Positions 26,878-36,329 of a stretch of DNA of 42,806 nt are shown here, one piece after another. The DNA is from Alphaproteobacteria bacterium (GTDB taxonomy: Bacteria; Pseudomonadota; Alphaproteobacteria; UBA2966; CAIVPW01): positions 1 to 42,806 of the forward strand of contig JABHVE010000027.1 of NCBI GenBank assembly GCA_018658465.1. The letters run 5' to 3'. Within the stretch, counting starts at the first letter, position 1; each line of letters begins with the position of its first letter. Made by a program: the position numbers and the translations under genes. The notes under the pieces were generated by a model. It was not told where the DNA came from, made no database searches, and saw only the letters and a program-made list of their open reading frames with translations.

Positions 26878-29049
26878 TTATTGCAAACACTCCACCAAGA
26901 CGGTGTAGGCGCGGGCGCGGGCCGCCACGTCGGCGGTATCGATGGGTGTGATGGCGCCCGCAGTGCGATAATCGATGGCCAGGGAGTCCAAGAAAACTTG
27001 GGCGACTCAGCCCTGGATGGCGAAGTTCACGTTCTGAGGAATGTCGCCAATGGCCTCCGCCACAAGTATGGCGTCCAGCTTTGCCACGACCACACCAACC
27101 ACGTTTCCGGCTCCGTCCAACAGCGGCCCGCCACTGTTGCCGGGCTGAACTGGCGCGGTAATTTGCATGATCCGGCGGTCATCCCCTGGGCCCGCCAAGG
27201 CGCTGACCGCGCCGGTGGTGACAATGGCTTCGGTGCTGGTGACCAGTTCGGCACCAAACAACGGATAGCCGATGACCACCACGTCGTCGGCTGGGCGGAT
27301 GCCGCGGCCCGCTCGGAACGCCGCAGTGTCGGCGACCCGTAAATCAGGGGCCATCAGCAATGCCAAGTCGCTGTCTGGTTCCGCCGCCCGAACCTCGGCA
27401 TCCACCGTTTGTTGGGATCCAGTGCGCACCCGCACGGCAGAGCACCCGGCGATGACGTGATTGTTGGTAATAACGTGACCATCGTCGGTGATCACAAAGC
27501 CGGTGCCGGTGGCGACGATTTCCAAATTGGTTGAAACAAGTCCGCCCCGGGTTGGCCGTCTTGCCTCGGCAGCCCGTGCCACCAACAAGGCGACGCTTAG
27601 TTCATCGGAAACTTGGCCGGTGACCGGCAGGCCATAATCTTCCTCGAATTGGCGAATGGCCGCCTGGGTCTGGGCCCCGGCAATACCGTCTGCTGGTCCT
27701 GGGCTGTACCCCAAATCCGCCAAAGCGGCTTGGGTGCGGGAGACATCTTGGTTGGCGATGCCGGGATCGGCGACCGGAGGCACCAAATTCACGGTGGGAT
27801 CGGGGGGCGCCAAAGTTGGCTGAAATCCTCCTGCTTCAAATTGCAAAACCAGCTTTTTTGCTAAATCGATCTGCGCGGTGGACAAGGTGGCTTCAAGGTC
27901 TTCCAGGGCCTCGATGGCTGTTTCGTTTCCCCAATTTTGGGCCGCCAGGGCGAGCCACATATAGGCCTGGAGCGGGTCAGCCGATACCCCTTCCCCTTGC
28001 CGATAAATAAAGCCCAACGATACTTGGGCGAATTCGTGGCCTTGCATTCCGGCCTGGATCATCCACCACGCGCCCTGGGTCAAATCCTGGGCGACGCCGT
28101 CGCCGATGGAATAATCCACCGCCATATTGTATTGGGCTTCGGCATGGCCTTGTTCAGCCGCCTGACGGTACCAAAAAATCGCTTCGATCATGTCTGCCGA
28201 CACGCCATAGCCGTATTCGTAATCCACCGCCAATTCGTATTGTGCCTCGGCAATCCCTTGCTCGGCAGCCAATAAATAATACCGGGCACCTTCGGCGAAA
28301 TCTTGAGGCACCCCGCGGCCTTCGTCGAATATTTTCCCCATGGCCAACTGGGCGAGCCCGTTGCCTTGATCTGCCGACAGGCTGTACCAAAATGCCGCTT
28401 CCGAATCGCTTTGTTCGACGCCGATGCCCCGCGAATAATTAAACGCTAGTTCGAATTGGGCGCCATCGTGGCCTTGCTCAGCCGCATACAAATACCACTC
28501 GGCGGCGATCCCATAATCCTGTTCAACGCCGTAGCCGAAATCATAATTGATGCCCATTTCGTATTGGGCGCGGGGGTCGCCGGCATCAGCTGCAAGGCGC
28601 ATCCACTCTGCCGACACGAAATCGTCTGCGGGCACCCCGTCGCCGGATTGGAACATCAATGCCAAATAATATTGGGCATCGGGATCGCCTTGGGCTGCAG
28701 ACTGTTCGTACCAGTAGGCGGCCTCGGTGTAATCTTGTTCGACTCCCAAGCCGTCGAAATACAAACCCGCCAAAAAATATTGCGCCAGGGAATCTCCTTG
28801 GACTGCCGCAAGGGTATACAGCGCCGCCGCCAATTCAAAATCGGGCTCGCCGACTAAGCCGAAATCGTAAATGTAGGCCGCCATGGTTTGGGCTGCTGGA
28901 TCGCCCGCCTCCACGTGCTCGATCAATTCATCCAGCGCGGCGTCGTAGTTGCCAACCTCGAACTGCTTGATGGCAACGTCCATGTCGGCGGTGGCGGTGC
29001 CACCGATCAACACGCCCAAAAATATTCCAATGATTGCGATCCGTTTCAT
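26878..29049 (-). CDS. SEL1-repeat / peptidoglycan-binding / trypsin-like serine protease, interrupted by an in-frame TGA at 27007-27009
   Basis: Multiple SEL1 repeats, PG-binding (VSRTQAALADLGYSPGPADGIAGAQTQAAIRQFEEDYGLPVTG), protease ATGTGFVITDDGHVITNNHVIAGC...DLALLMA...QPGNSGGPLLDGAGNVVGVV. Frame continues past TGA: VAQVFLDSLAIDYRTAGAITPIDTADVAARARAYTVLVECLQ*. Confidence 0.85.
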
Positions 29050-29136
29050 GGGGCAATGGTACGCCAGGACGGGGCGAAATGCCGCCAATTTGTTGGTGCC
29101 GGGGCGGGTGGTGGATCGCGCAATCGCTGGTGTCGC

Positions 29137-29210
29137 GTTCATTTCATGAACATTTGTGCGTTCATGGCTTGAACACAGCTGCATTTCGGGCTAACGTTCA
29201 CGCCGCGAAC
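29137..29210. promoter_or_regulatory. Array of three 15-bp palindromic sites GTTC-N7-GAAC
   Basis: GTTCATTTCATGAAC (29137-29151), GTTCATGGCTTGAAC (29160-29174), GTTCACGCCGCGAAC (29196-29210) in the divergent intergenic region. Confidence 0.8.
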
Positions 29211-29268
29211 ACGAATAAATGGCCGACACCTTGGGATACAGGCATCGGCGGCTAGGAGATCCCGGTCC

Positions 29269-29961
29269 GTGGTAAGCCAAGACATCAGTCAGGATCAAAA
29301 AGCCGCCATTGGCTCTGGCCCGCTGGAATCAGACGAAGTTGATGGCGAAAGCGCCATTACTCTGGGTCTTTTGGACGCCGTGCACCAAAACAGCTCGGTT
29401 TCCCAGCGGTCCTTGGCGGCGGAGCTGGGAATCGCTCTGGGGCTCACCAACGCCTATTTGAAGCGCTGCGTGCGCAAAGGCCTGGTAAAGGTCCGGTCAG
29501 CCCCGGCTAATCGCTATGCCTATTATCTGACTCCCAAAGGCTTCGCCGAAAAAAGCCAACTCACCGCCCGCTATTTGTCCGGCTCGTTCAGTTTTTATCG
29601 GCGGGCACGGGATCAATGCGACGCCTTGCTGGCCACCAGTGCCGATGAAGGTTTCCGGCGCATCGCCCTGTATGGCGTTGGTGACTTGGCGGAAGTAGCC
29701 GTGTTGTGCGCCATGCGCCACCACCTGGAAGTCGTGGGTATTGCCGACGATCGGGCAAACATCAATAGCTTCTTGAACCTGGTGGTGGTGCGCGAACTGA
29801 AAGACTTGCCGACTATTGATGGGGCACTTTTGACCGATTCTGCGCGGCCTCAACACAGCTTTGAAAGTTTGGCCAAACAGATCGATCCGGCGCGCATTCT
29901 GGTTCCGGAATTGTTGCACGTGACCCGGGATTCCGATGGGCCGGGAAGGGCGGGATCGTGA
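29269..29961 (+). CDS. Winged-helix (MarR-type, EPS-associated) regulator with C-terminal Rossmann-like segment
   Basis: LDAVHQNSSVSQRSLAAELGIALGLTNAYLKRCVRKGLVKVRSAPANRYAYYLTPKGFAEKSQL; then RRIALYGVGDLAEVAVLCAMRHHLEVVGIADDRAN; GTG start with AGGAG SD. Confidence 0.82.
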   Translation: MVSQDISQDQKAAIGSGPLESDEVDGESAITLGLLDAVHQNSSVSQRSLAAELGIALGLTNAYLKRCVRKGLVKVRSAPANRYAYYLTPKGFAEKSQLTARYLSGSFSFYRRARDQCDALLATSADEGFRRIALYGVGDLAEVAVLCAMRHHLEVVGIADDRANINSFLNLVVVRELKDLPTIDGALLTDSARPQHSFESLAKQIDPARILVPELLHVTRDSDGPGRAGS

Positions 29962-30473
29962 ACCGCTGGTATTGCGCATACACCAAACCCGGTGCCGAGC
30001 TTTGGGCGCGGACGAATTTGTGGGAACGCGGGTTCGACGTGTACTTGCCTCTGTACCAAAAACGCCGCCGCCACGCCCGGCGCACGGACTATGTGGCGGC
30101 ACCCCTGTTCCCGCGCTATTTGTTCGTATCCGCTGATTTGGAAACCGGGGTATCCCGGGGCATTACCTTTGCGCCGGGGGTTTCCAGCCTGATCGCCTTT
30201 GGTGGCGATCCGGCGCCGGTCCCGGATCCAATCATCGCCGAAATTCGCGCCAACGAAGGCGAGGACGGAATGGTGGATATCGATCACGGACATGGCATTG
30301 CCTCGCGCTATCAGCCCGGCGACAAAGTGCGTATCGCCGAAGGCCCCATGGCCGACTCGGTGGGCATTTTTCACGCCCGCAGCGCCGACCAACGGGTATT
30401 CATTTTGCTAGATCTTTTGGGCCGTCAGGTTCAGGTCAAAGTCCACGCCAAGGCTTTGAGCCCCGAGGAATAA
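29958..30473 (+). CDS. NusG/RfaH-like transcription (anti)termination factor
   Basis: RWYCAYTKPGAELWARTNLWERGFDVYLPLYQKRRRHARR...APLFPRYLFVSADLE, C-terminal KOW-like QPGDKVRIAEGPMADSVGIFHARSADQRVFILLDLLGRQVQVKV. Confidence 0.9.
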   Translation: MNRWYCAYTKPGAELWARTNLWERGFDVYLPLYQKRRRHARRTDYVAAPLFPRYLFVSADLETGVSRGITFAPGVSSLIAFGGDPAPVPDPIIAEIRANEGEDGMVDIDHGHGIASRYQPGDKVRIAEGPMADSVGIFHARSADQRVFILLDLLGRQVQVKVHAKALSPEE

Positions 30474-30511
30474 ATGGGGCTCGCCGTGCCTACAAAAAAA
30501 GCGTTCCAACC

Positions 30512-32251
30512 ATGAATTCTTGGCGTCAACGTTTTGACCTTATCGCCCGATTAATCGGCGAGCGCCGCAGGTTGGCCGCCGTGATGTTCACGGTCACATT
30601 GCTGGCCGCATTGGCCGAAAGTTTCGGCCTGTTCCTGGTCTTGCCAATTTTGTCGGGGGTGTTGGGCCTGGCAAGTGAACCCGGGATGCTGACGAATATT
30701 TCCGGTCGCATCGAACAGTTGTTCCCCGGAGCCTTTCGCCTTGAAATGCTCCTGGCCTTGCTGGCGCTGGCGTTTTTGGCCAAGGGGGCATTGGCGGTCA
30801 CCGCCCGGGGCATGACCGACTATTTTGCCCTGCGCCTGCGTGATGACTGGGCATCGGCGATGTTCGATCATTATTTATCCGCCCGCCGCGCCGGGCTCGC
30901 TGGGCAAAAACTGGGGGCAATGGTTCACAATGTCGCCCAGGAATCCTATCGGGCGTCTCGCGGCGTCGCCCTGTTGTTCGACTTTCTGAACCGTTCCATC
31001 CTGGTCTTGGTGCTGACGGGGTTGCTGTTGCTCATCAGCTGGCAGGCAACAATTTTTGTCGCCCTGACCGGGGTGCTGGTGTTTTACGGCATCCGCAAAA
31101 GCACGTTTCGATACTCCGTAAAATTCGGCAAGCTGCGGCAAAAAATGTTCCAGAAGATCACAGCGATTTCTGCGGAATCCTTGGCGGCAATCAATGAAAT
31201 AAAGCTGTTTGGTGCCAACGCCCGCAAACGTGGCGAATTGGGGGAGCGTCTGGAGCGCCACACCCGGGCGGAAACGAAATTTCGGGTGGCCAAGGAAATC
31301 CCTGTCCAGGCCACAGAATTAATGCTGATCCTGCTGTTTGGCGCCGGCCTGGTGATTATGACAAGAGTGTTGGGGCTGGAGCCCGCGGCATCTGCCGGGC
31401 AGTTGGGGCTGTTCTTGTTGGTGGGCCAACGCATGCTCACCAACGTCAACAACATCATTTCCCAGCGCATGAAAATCGCCGCGATGCTACCGGCTGTGGC
31501 CTTGGTGAGCGATCTGGCCCACGCCGAGCCGGATCGCGAAGATACCCAAACCGGCACGCCCTATAAGCCCCTTGAAACCGACATCGAATTCCGCGATGTG
31601 GGGTTTGCCTATGATCCCGGCACGCAAATTTTGTCGGGCATCAACATGGTAATCCCCAAGGGCAAAACCACGGCGATTGTTGGCGCGTCGGGTGTGGGCA
31701 AATCGACCTTTGCCGACATGTTGTTGGGGTTCGTGTCGCCGACCCAGGGCGCCATCGTAACGGGGGACCAGGATTGGTCTGAATTCTCGTTGTCGTCCTT
31801 GCGCCAGGGAATTGGTTATGTGACCCAGTCGCCCATGATCTTCAACACCACAGTGCGGGACAACATCCGGTTTGGCGCCCCGGCTGCCACCGACAGCGAA
31901 ATCATCGAAGCCGCCAAAATCGCCCACGCCCATGAATTCATCACCGCCTTGGCCGATGGATATGACACCCAGATTGGCGATCGCGGCGAAAATTTATCGG
32001 GTGGCCAGCGCCAACGTCTTGCCGTCGCCCGGGTCATTTTGTGCCGCCCCAGCGTCTATGTGTTCGACGAAGCGACGAACGCCTTGGACCCGGAATCGGA
32101 ATCCCTTGTGCGCGCGGCCATCCGCGAGTTATCGGGGGATGCCACGGTCATTTTGATCGCCCATGGGGAATCGGTGCTGGGCCAGGCGGACGTCATTTAC
32201 CGATTGGAAAGCGACGGCGCCCATTCGGTCAGCAACAACGAGGCCGCCTGA
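30512..32251 (+). CDS. ABC exporter/flippase, fused permease-ATPase
   Basis: N-terminal TM domain; IVGASGVGKSTFADMLLGFVSPTQG, GENLSGGQRQRLAVARVILCRPSVYVFDEATNALDPESE. Confidence 0.92.
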   Translation: MNSWRQRFDLIARLIGERRRLAAVMFTVTLLAALAESFGLFLVLPILSGVLGLASEPGMLTNISGRIEQLFPGAFRLEMLLALLALAFLAKGALAVTARGMTDYFALRLRDDWASAMFDHYLSARRAGLAGQKLGAMVHNVAQESYRASRGVALLFDFLNRSILVLVLTGLLLLISWQATIFVALTGVLVFYGIRKSTFRYSVKFGKLRQKMFQKITAISAESLAAINEIKLFGANARKRGELGERLERHTRAETKFRVAKEIPVQATELMLILLFGAGLVIMTRVLGLEPAASAGQLGLFLLVGQRMLTNVNNIISQRMKIAAMLPAVALVSDLAHAEPDREDTQTGTPYKPLETDIEFRDVGFAYDPGTQILSGINMVIPKGKTTAIVGASGVGKSTFADMLLGFVSPTQGAIVTGDQDWSEFSLSSLRQGIGYVTQSPMIFNTTVRDNIRFGAPAATDSEIIEAAKIAHAHEFITALADGYDTQIGDRGENLSGGQRQRLAVARVILCRPSVYVFDEATNALDPESESLVRAAIRELSGDATVILIAHGESVLGQADVIYRLESDGAHSVSNNEAA

Positions 32252-32252
32252 A

Positions 32253-33335
32253 ATGCCTGACGCAATTCTTATCGGGGGACACGCGGTGGGGCCGGGTAAT
32301 CCGGCTTTTCTGATCGCCGAAGTCGCCCAATCCCACGATGGATCATTGGGGTTGGCCCACGCATTTGTCGACAGCGCGGCCAAGGCTGGTGCCGACGCTG
32401 TGAAATTCCAAACCCACATCGCCGCGGCTGAATCAACGTTGGATGAACCCTTTCGCACGGCCTTTAGCACCCAGGACGACACCCGGTACGATTACTGGAA
32501 GCGCATGGAATTCACGGCGGAACAATGGGCGGGGCTTGCGGCCCATGCCGCGCACAAAGATCTGGTGTTTTTGTCGTCGGCGTTTTCCATCGAGGCCATG
32601 GAGATATTGAAATCTTTGGGCATGCTGGCGTGGAAAATTGGCTCAGGCGAGCTTGCCTCACACCAAATGCTGACGGCCATCGCCCAGACGGCAGCGGCGT
32701 CAAACGCCCCCGTGTTGCTCAGCACCGGCATGACCACATTTGATGATATCGATGCCGCAGCGGCTTTGGTCCTGGCAGAAGGCGCTGCCATGGGGGGGTT
32801 TCAGTGCACCAGCCGGTACCCGGCGGCGTTGGAAGACGTGGGCCTGAACGTCATCGACCAATTACGTTCGCGGCTGAATTGTCCGGTGGGTCTGTCCGAT
32901 CACACCGGTACTGTGCACCCCAGCTTGGCGGCGATCGCCCGCGGTGCGGACATGATCGAAGTCCACATCGCTTTGGACAAAGCCATGTTTGGCCCCGATG
33001 TACCGGTGTCATTGACCCCCGACGACATCGCCTTGCTGCGTGCCGCCCGGGATGCGGTGGCGGTGATGGATGCCAACCCGGTGGACAATGATGCCATGGC
33101 TGCCGAATTGGCGCCCATGCGATCCCTGTTCAACAAAAGCGTGGCAACAGTGCGCGACTTGCCGTCCGGCACAATCTTGGCCCCAGACATGCTAACCGAA
33201 AAGAAACCGGGAACCGGAATCCCGGCCGCCGACCTGCCGATCTTGATTGGCCGGGTGTTGGCCCGCGACGTGTCTTCGCAGCACTTGCTCGCGGGCGAAG
33301 ATCTGGAACCCTCTATCGAGCCTGAATTGGGATGA
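32253..33335 (+). CDS. neuB: NeuB-family nonulosonate (sialic acid-type) synthase with SAF domain
   Basis: FLIAEVAQSHDGSLGLAHAFVDSAAKAGADAVKFQTHIAAAEST...WKIGSGELASHQML...VLLSTGMTTFDDI...C-terminal SAF RDLPSGTILAPDMLTEKKPGTGIPA. Confidence 0.92.
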   Translation: MPDAILIGGHAVGPGNPAFLIAEVAQSHDGSLGLAHAFVDSAAKAGADAVKFQTHIAAAESTLDEPFRTAFSTQDDTRYDYWKRMEFTAEQWAGLAAHAAHKDLVFLSSAFSIEAMEILKSLGMLAWKIGSGELASHQMLTAIAQTAAASNAPVLLSTGMTTFDDIDAAAALVLAEGAAMGGFQCTSRYPAALEDVGLNVIDQLRSRLNCPVGLSDHTGTVHPSLAAIARGADMIEVHIALDKAMFGPDVPVSLTPDDIALLRAARDAVAVMDANPVDNDAMAAELAPMRSLFNKSVATVRDLPSGTILAPDMLTEKKPGTGIPAADLPILIGRVLARDVSSQHLLAGEDLEPSIEPELG

Positions 33336-34489
33336 AAAATTCGATCCGTAAAATTTGTATCGTGGTCAACAGCCGGGCCAATTACGGGCGCATCAAATCG
33401 GTGATGCGGGCGGTGAACGACCATCCCAAATTGGAACTTCAATTGATTGTCGGGGCGTCGGCGTTGCTGTACCGGTTCGGCAATGTTGCGGACCTTATTC
33501 GCGCAGATGGGTTCGAGCCTTCTGCCACCGTGTACACCATCGTCGAAGGTGAAACGCCAACGACCATGGCCAAGTCCACCGGCATGGCGATCATGGAGCT
33601 GGCCACTCAGTTCGAAAACATGAAACCCGATATCGCCCTGACTGTGGCCGACCGGTTTGAAACCATGGCGACGGCGGTTGCCGCCAGCTATATGAACATT
33701 CCCCTGGCCCACACCCAGGGTGGCGAGGTCACAGGCAATATTGATGAAAGCGTTCGCCACGCGGTCACCAAGCTTTCCCACCTGCATTTTCCGGCCACCG
33801 CACAGGCCGCCGATTACTTGGTGCGTATGGGGGAAGAACCATCGACCGTGCATTACACCGGCTGCCCCGCCATTGATTTGGTGGCCGGTCTGGACCTGAC
33901 GTTGCCCCCAGATATTTTCACCCGGTACAAAGGTGTCGGTGCCGACCTAGACCCCGCCAAGCCATATTTGGTGGTGCTGCAACACCCCGTGACATCGGAA
34001 TACGGCAGCGGGTTCGACCAGATCAACGCGACCCTACAGGCGGTGGAAAGCATTGGCATGCAAACCGCCTGGTTGTGGCCCAATGTGGATGCCGGGTCCG
34101 ACGATATCTCCAAGGGATTGCGCATGTACCGGGAAGAAAAATCCCCGGATTGGCTGCACATGTATCGCAACTTTGGCGCCGAAGATTATGCGCGGCTGAT
34201 CAATGGTGCCCAATGCTTGGTGGGCAATTCGTCATCGGCATTGCGCGAAGGTGCCTATCTTGGGGTGCCTGCTGTGAACATCGGCAATCGTCAACAAGGC
34301 CGCGAACATGGTGCAAATGTTGTGCACATCGCCAACGATGCCGATGCGATCGTTGCCGCCATCACTGCCCAAATCGCCAAGGGTCGTCACCCAGGTTCCG
34401 AACTGTTCGGTGACGGAACCGCAGGCGGAAAAATTGCGGACATTTTGGCCAACGCCGAAATCACCATTCAAAAACGCTTGGCCTATTAA
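33332..34489 (+). CDS. neuC: Hydrolysing UDP-GlcNAc 2-epimerase (NeuC/LegG-like)
   Basis: KICIVVNSRANYGRIKSVMRAV...LTVADRFETMATAVAASYMNIPLAHTQGGEVTGNIDESVRHAVTKLSHLHFPAT...LVGNSSSALREGAYLGVPAVNIGNRQQGREHG. Confidence 0.92.
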   Translation: MKNSIRKICIVVNSRANYGRIKSVMRAVNDHPKLELQLIVGASALLYRFGNVADLIRADGFEPSATVYTIVEGETPTTMAKSTGMAIMELATQFENMKPDIALTVADRFETMATAVAASYMNIPLAHTQGGEVTGNIDESVRHAVTKLSHLHFPATAQAADYLVRMGEEPSTVHYTGCPAIDLVAGLDLTLPPDIFTRYKGVGADLDPAKPYLVVLQHPVTSEYGSGFDQINATLQAVESIGMQTAWLWPNVDAGSDDISKGLRMYREEKSPDWLHMYRNFGAEDYARLINGAQCLVGNSSSALREGAYLGVPAVNIGNRQQGREHGANVVHIANDADAIVAAITAQIAKGRHPGSELFGDGTAGGKIADILANAEITIQKRLAY

Positions 34490-35391
34490 TGGACGGGTTC
34501 GGCCCATGCGAGATTTGTGGCGGGGACAATTGGAGACCCGTGTACCAGGGCCCCGTGCGCGACGGCAAGTTCGGCAATCTGACAGCCCCCACAACAGTCG
34601 CCGAATGCGATGATTGCGGTGTCGTGCGCTTGGCCGAGGCATCGTGCCACGACGATGATTTTTACGCGGGGCCCGAATATTGGGCATCTGTAACTGGCGG
34701 TGACGGGTTCTCTAATTCCCACGAAATGATGGATGACGTTGGGCTTCATGGGCTTTGGGCCGATGATATCGGCGGAAAAACCGTGGCCGAAATCGGCACT
34801 GGTGGTGGCGGCTTTTTGGATCAGATCAAGGAATTGGAGGTCGCTCCCAAAACCGTCATTGCCATCGAGCCCGCCGACGCTCTGCGCCCCGATCTAGAAG
34901 CCAAGGGGTTCGAGACCTTCGCCTATACATCGGATGCCGCCGAGTCGTTTGCCGGGGCGGTTGATCTGGCCTGCACGTTTAATGTGATCGAACATGTGCC
35001 GGATCCTTCCAAGTTTCTGGCCGATGCCGCCGCATTGCTTGCACCGGACGGGCGGTTGCTTCTCAGCACCCCCAATCGTGACGATACCCTGATGGATTTG
35101 GCCCCTGATTATCCCCAATTTTTCTATCGCGTCGCCCACCGTTGGTATTTCGATGCGGACGCCTTGGCGGCTTGTGCCGCCCAGGCGGGCTTGAAAATTT
35201 CCCGTGTTCATTACGTGCAGCGTTATGGGTTGGCCAACGCCTTGGTATGGATCCGCGATGGCAAACCGTCGGCGCACGACTCGTTGCCGGGGCTGCGCGA
35301 CGCTCGTCTGGATCAAACCTGGCAAGATAATTTGGTGCGCCGAGGCGTGGCCGATCGCCTGTATGCGGTTTTGGAAAGGGTGCCCCAATGA
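34489..35391 (+). CDS. Class I SAM-dependent methyltransferase with N-terminal Cys-pair zinc motif
   Basis: CEICGGDNW...CDDCGVV; VAEIGTGGGGFLDQIKELE...CTFNVIEHVPDPSKFLADAAALLAPDGRLLLSTPN. Confidence 0.87.
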   Translation: MDGFGPCEICGGDNWRPVYQGPVRDGKFGNLTAPTTVAECDDCGVVRLAEASCHDDDFYAGPEYWASVTGGDGFSNSHEMMDDVGLHGLWADDIGGKTVAEIGTGGGGFLDQIKELEVAPKTVIAIEPADALRPDLEAKGFETFAYTSDAAESFAGAVDLACTFNVIEHVPDPSKFLADAAALLAPDGRLLLSTPNRDDTLMDLAPDYPQFFYRVAHRWYFDADALAACAAQAGLKISRVHYVQRYGLANALVWIRDGKPSAHDSLPGLRDARLDQTWQDNLVRRGVADRLYAVLERVPQ

Positions 35392-36329
35392 CCTTGAAAA
35401 TTGCCTATCTGGGGGCCCAATCCGGATACGAATCCCTGGTGGAAACCCTGGGTGGAGCGGCCGACGCGGTCCATGTGGAGGCCAACCCGGACGCCCTATC
35501 ACAAGCCCTGGAAACGGCTGACGGCTTGCTTGATGCCTCCATGGCGGTGCCCATCAGCGATGCCATGATCGACGCCGCGCCGAATTTAAAAATCATCAGT
35601 TGCGCCACAACTGGGTCCGATCACATTGCCCGTGAATCAGCCAATGCACGCGGCATTGCCATCCACACCCTGCGCGAAGACGCCGACCTGTTGGCCAATC
35701 TGACCCCGGCGGCGGAACTTTCTTGGGCCCTGTTGATGGCCGTCGCTCGCAATCTGCCAGCAGCCGTGGCCCACACCCGGGCCGGCAATTGGCAGCGCGA
35801 AGATTTTCCCGGGACAATGATCAACGGTCGGACGCTGGGGCTTGTTGGTGTTGGCCGCATCGGCGGTTGGATGGCCCGGTATGCCCAGGCATTTGGCATG
35901 TCGGTGGTTGGGTACGACCCCTACCAAGACACTCTGCCCGATGGGGTCGAACGGGTCACCCTGGCGGAAATGTTCGGCCAATGCGATTTCGTCTCGGTCC
36001 ACGTGCATCTGTCCGATGAAACCCGTGGGCTTATCAGCCGTGAATTATTAGAAGCCGCGAAGATCGGGCTGGTCCTGATCAACACCTCGCGCGGGGCCAT
36101 CGTTGACGAGGCGGCGCTGGTCCATGGGCTGGCGTCTGGGCGCATCAGTGGCGCGGGCCTTGATGTGCTGGATGGCGAGCCGGACACTGCAAACCATCCC
36201 CTGGTGCTTTATTCCCAAACCCACGACAACCTTTTGATTACCCCCCATTGCGGCGGCTTCAGCCCTGACGCCGTGCGCTTGGTGTGCGCCCGCGCTGGGC
36301 AAAAAATCATGGAGAAATTGGGCCTGTGA
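35388..36329 (+). CDS. D-2-hydroxyacid dehydrogenase (SerA-like)
   Basis: GRTLGLVGVGRIGGWMARYAQAFGMSVVGYDPY...VSVHVHLSDETRGLISRELLEAAKIGLVLINTSRGAIVDEAALVHGLASGRISGAGLDVLDGEP...LLITPHCGG. Confidence 0.92.
   Translation: MTLKIAYLGAQSGYESLVETLGGAADAVHVEANPDALSQALETADGLLDASMAVPISDAMIDAAPNLKIISCATTGSDHIARESANARGIAIHTLREDADLLANLTPAAELSWALLMAVARNLPAAVAHTRAGNWQREDFPGTMINGRTLGLVGVGRIGGWMARYAQAFGMSVVGYDPYQDTLPDGVERVTLAEMFGQCDFVSVHVHLSDETRGLISRELLEAAKIGLVLINTSRGAIVDEAALVHGLASGRISGAGLDVLDGEPDTANHPLVLYSQTHDNLLITPHCGGFSPDAVRLVCARAGQKIMEKLGL

Noticed and set aside
27007-27009. TGA as a selenocysteine codon
   Set aside because: No SECIS-like hairpin evident after the TGA, and trypsin-like proteases do not use Sec at this position; mutation, error or readthrough is more likely.
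26323-27342. 339-aa + strand ORF
   Set aside because: Out-of-frame with the MFS gene and antisense to the protease; Arg/His/Gly-rich with no domain.
29137-29210. Alphaproteobacterial LexA (SOS) boxes
   Set aside because: The LexA motif is a direct repeat GTTC-N7-GTTC (GAAC-N7-GAAC); these sites are inverted (GTTC-N7-GAAC) and no SOS gene is adjacent.
32900-33853. 317-aa antisense ORF
   Set aside because: Shadow of neuB/neuC; no recognisable domain.
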